Source: Ilumatobacteraceae bacterium (GTDB taxonomy: Bacteria > Actinomycetota > Acidimicrobiia > Acidimicrobiales > Ilumatobacteraceae). From it: a DNA stretch of 6,291 nt. Both the position numbers and the translations under genes were made by a program. Shown here one piece after another: positions 5,284-6,291 of the stretch. The notes under the pieces were generated by a model. The model was not told the origin of the DNA and searched no databases. It worked only from the letters and a program-made list of their open reading frames with translations. Every line of letters begins with the position of its first letter. Position 1 is the stretch's first letter. Location: the NCBI GenBank assembly GCA_023254985.1, contig JALRJT010000204.1, positions 1-6,291 on the forward strand, given 5' to 3'.

Positions 5284-6291
5284 TACTCCGAGCTCGATCG
5301 ATCGCGCTCGCATCGCCGAACTGCTCGGCCGCACCCCGCAAGGTCGCTTCGAAGTCGTCGTGCGTACGAAGACCGGTGACCCCGTCGTCTTGCGCAACGC
5401 ACCTCTTCTTGACGACGGCACACCAATGCCGACGCGGTACTGGCTGTGTGGAGAGCGCGAGACCGTGCTCGCCGGACGTCTTGAATCCGAGGGTGCGGTG
5501 AACCAAGTCGAGGCCGACCTTGACTCACTCCTCATTGCCGATGCCCACCAGCGTTACGCAACCGAACGCGACGCACAGATCCCCGCAGACCACGCAGGGC
5601 CTCGACCCTCTGGTGGCGTCGGCGGAACGCGCGTCGGGGTGAAGTGCATCCACGCCCATCTCGGTTGGTGGCTCGCAGGGGGCGACGATCCGGTCGGCAC
5701 CTGGGCCGCGTCGCGACTAGGCATCAGTCGCGACGACTATGTCGTCTGCGGCACTGATGCGGCAGAGGCAATTGCCGCGATCGACATCGGCACGAACTCG
5801 ACCAACTTGCTCATCGTCGACGAACACGGCACGGAAATCGAGCGTTGCGTGACCGTCACGCGCCTCGGAAGGAATCTCGCCGCGACGGGAAACCTGAGCG
5901 ACGATTCAATCGCTACGACACTGACGACGCTCGAAAATTATGTGAGCGTCATTCGCGGTCGATCCGTGCGCCGCGTGATCGTCACGGCAACCGAAGCGTG
6001 TCGGCGCGCGCGGAACGCTGATGCCTTCATCGATCGTGCGCGGTCGATCCTCGGCGTCGAGCCAGAAATCGTGGGCGGAGATCGCGAGGCACACCTTTCC
6101 TATCTCGGAGCGACGTCACACCTCGACCACGTGGACGGCGACACGCTGGTCATCGACATCGGGGGCGGAAGCACCGAGCTCATCGTCGGTAATTCGGCTG
6201 GAGTGCGGTTCGCGGCGAGTTACCAAGACTCGTGGCGCTGTACATGCCGCCTAGAAACACGGAAGCATCGACAGATGATGAAGAACCAGGC
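5267..6291 (+). CDS. DUF501-Ppx/GppA phosphatase fusion protein (partial, 3' end outside window)
   Basis: One open frame of 341 codons runs off the window. Residues about 15-150 match DUF501: LLGRTPQGRF, the GTPMPTRYWLC segment (51-61), ADAHQRY, and GVKCIHAHLGWWLAGG (Cys127, His129, His131). From residue 170 the Ppx/GppA actin-like ATPase fold begins: AAIDIGTNSTN (170-177 and on) as phosphate loop 1, VTATEACRRA, GGDREAHLSYLG with the expected catalytic-type Glu, and VIDIGGGSTELIVG (295-308) as phosphate loop 2. Such enzymes hydrolyse polyphosphate or pppGpp. No in-frame ATG or GTG or stop separates the two domains, so they form one chain; in most actinobacteria they are adjacent separate genes. 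The start is GTG 5267, overlapping coxG by 17 bases, since an in-frame stop lies at 5234 and only a TTG at 5240 is otherwise available. Residues after about 319 do not fit the family, suggesting a frameshift near 6221-6235. Confidence 0.85.
   Translation, partial: MSSFSSTPSSIDRARIAELLGRTPQGRFEVVVRTKTGDPVVLRNAPLLDDGTPMPTRYWLCGERETVLAGRLESEGAVNQVEADLDSLLIADAHQRYATERDAQIPADHAGPRPSGGVGGTRVGVKCIHAHLGWWLAGGDDPVGTWAASRLGISRDDYVVCGTDAAEAIAAIDIGTNSTNLLIVDEHGTEIERCVTVTRLGRNLAATGNLSDDSIATTLTTLENYVSVIRGRSVRRVIVTATEACRRARNADAFIDRARSILGVEPEIVGGDREAHLSYLGATSHLDHVDGDTLVIDIGGGSTELIVGNSAGVRFAASYQDSWRCTCRLETRKHRQMMKNQ

Noticed and set aside
4648..5535. A 295-codon open frame on the - strand opposite coxG
   Set aside because: It has no recognisable domain, is rich in Arg/Asp/Gly as expected for a complement-strand shadow in high-GC DNA, and the + strand here clearly encodes CoxG and DUF501.
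1..6291. CRISPR arrays, tRNA or rRNA genes, insertion sequences, prophage or toxin-antitoxin genes
   Set aside because: I saw no regularly spaced repeats, cloverleaf-like segments, transposase motifs or flanking direct repeats; nearly every base belongs to an ordinary metabolic or accessory gene.

Overview
The window looks like chromosomal DNA of a high-GC actinobacterium. The main reasons are the co-occurrence of a DUF501 domain with a Ppx/GppA phosphatase, a CoxD/CoxE pair of the actinobacterial kind, GTG starts, and near absence of Shine-Dalgarno sequences. A lineage such as Acidimicrobiia would fit, but that is inference; no rRNA or other marker is present.

Positions 11-3196 (+ strand) hold four tightly packed genes: a MoxR-type AAA+ ATPase (CoxD), a von Willebrand factor A protein (CoxE), a small protein that is only the N-terminal XdhC/CoxI domain, and a longer XdhC-family protein with the C-terminal Rossmann domain. 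Gaps are 8, 9 and 1 bases, so this is almost surely one operon. Positions 3197-3853 (- strand) hold a secreted NlpC/P60 cell-wall peptidase gene. It converges on the XdhC gene with no intergenic base and is interrupted by an in-frame TGA between its catalytic Cys and His. Positions 3854-4027 are a divergent intergenic region with AT-rich sequence and several small inverted repeats. Positions 4028-5283 (+) hold a MobA/MocA-like nucleotidyltransferase overlapping coxG (TAATG junction). From 5267 to the window end runs a partial gene that fuses DUF501 to a Ppx/GppA-type phosphatase domain.

Functionally, CoxD, CoxE, the two XdhC-family proteins, the nucleotidyltransferase and CoxG together form the accessory set for an aerobic molybdenum CO dehydrogenase, or a close relative in the xanthine oxidase family. 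The nucleotidyltransferase would make the dinucleotide form of the molybdenum cofactor. XdhC-type proteins would carry or sulfurate it, CoxD/CoxE would remodel the enzyme during active-site assembly, and CoxG would link the enzyme to the membrane and its quinones. The catalytic subunits (coxM/S/L) are not in the window. The NlpC/P60 and DUF501-Ppx genes have no obvious link to CO oxidation.

The points most worth checking are the in-frame TGA in the peptidase, the DUF501-Ppx fusion, the division of XdhC functions over two proteins, and a likely frameshift in the last 70 or so bases.
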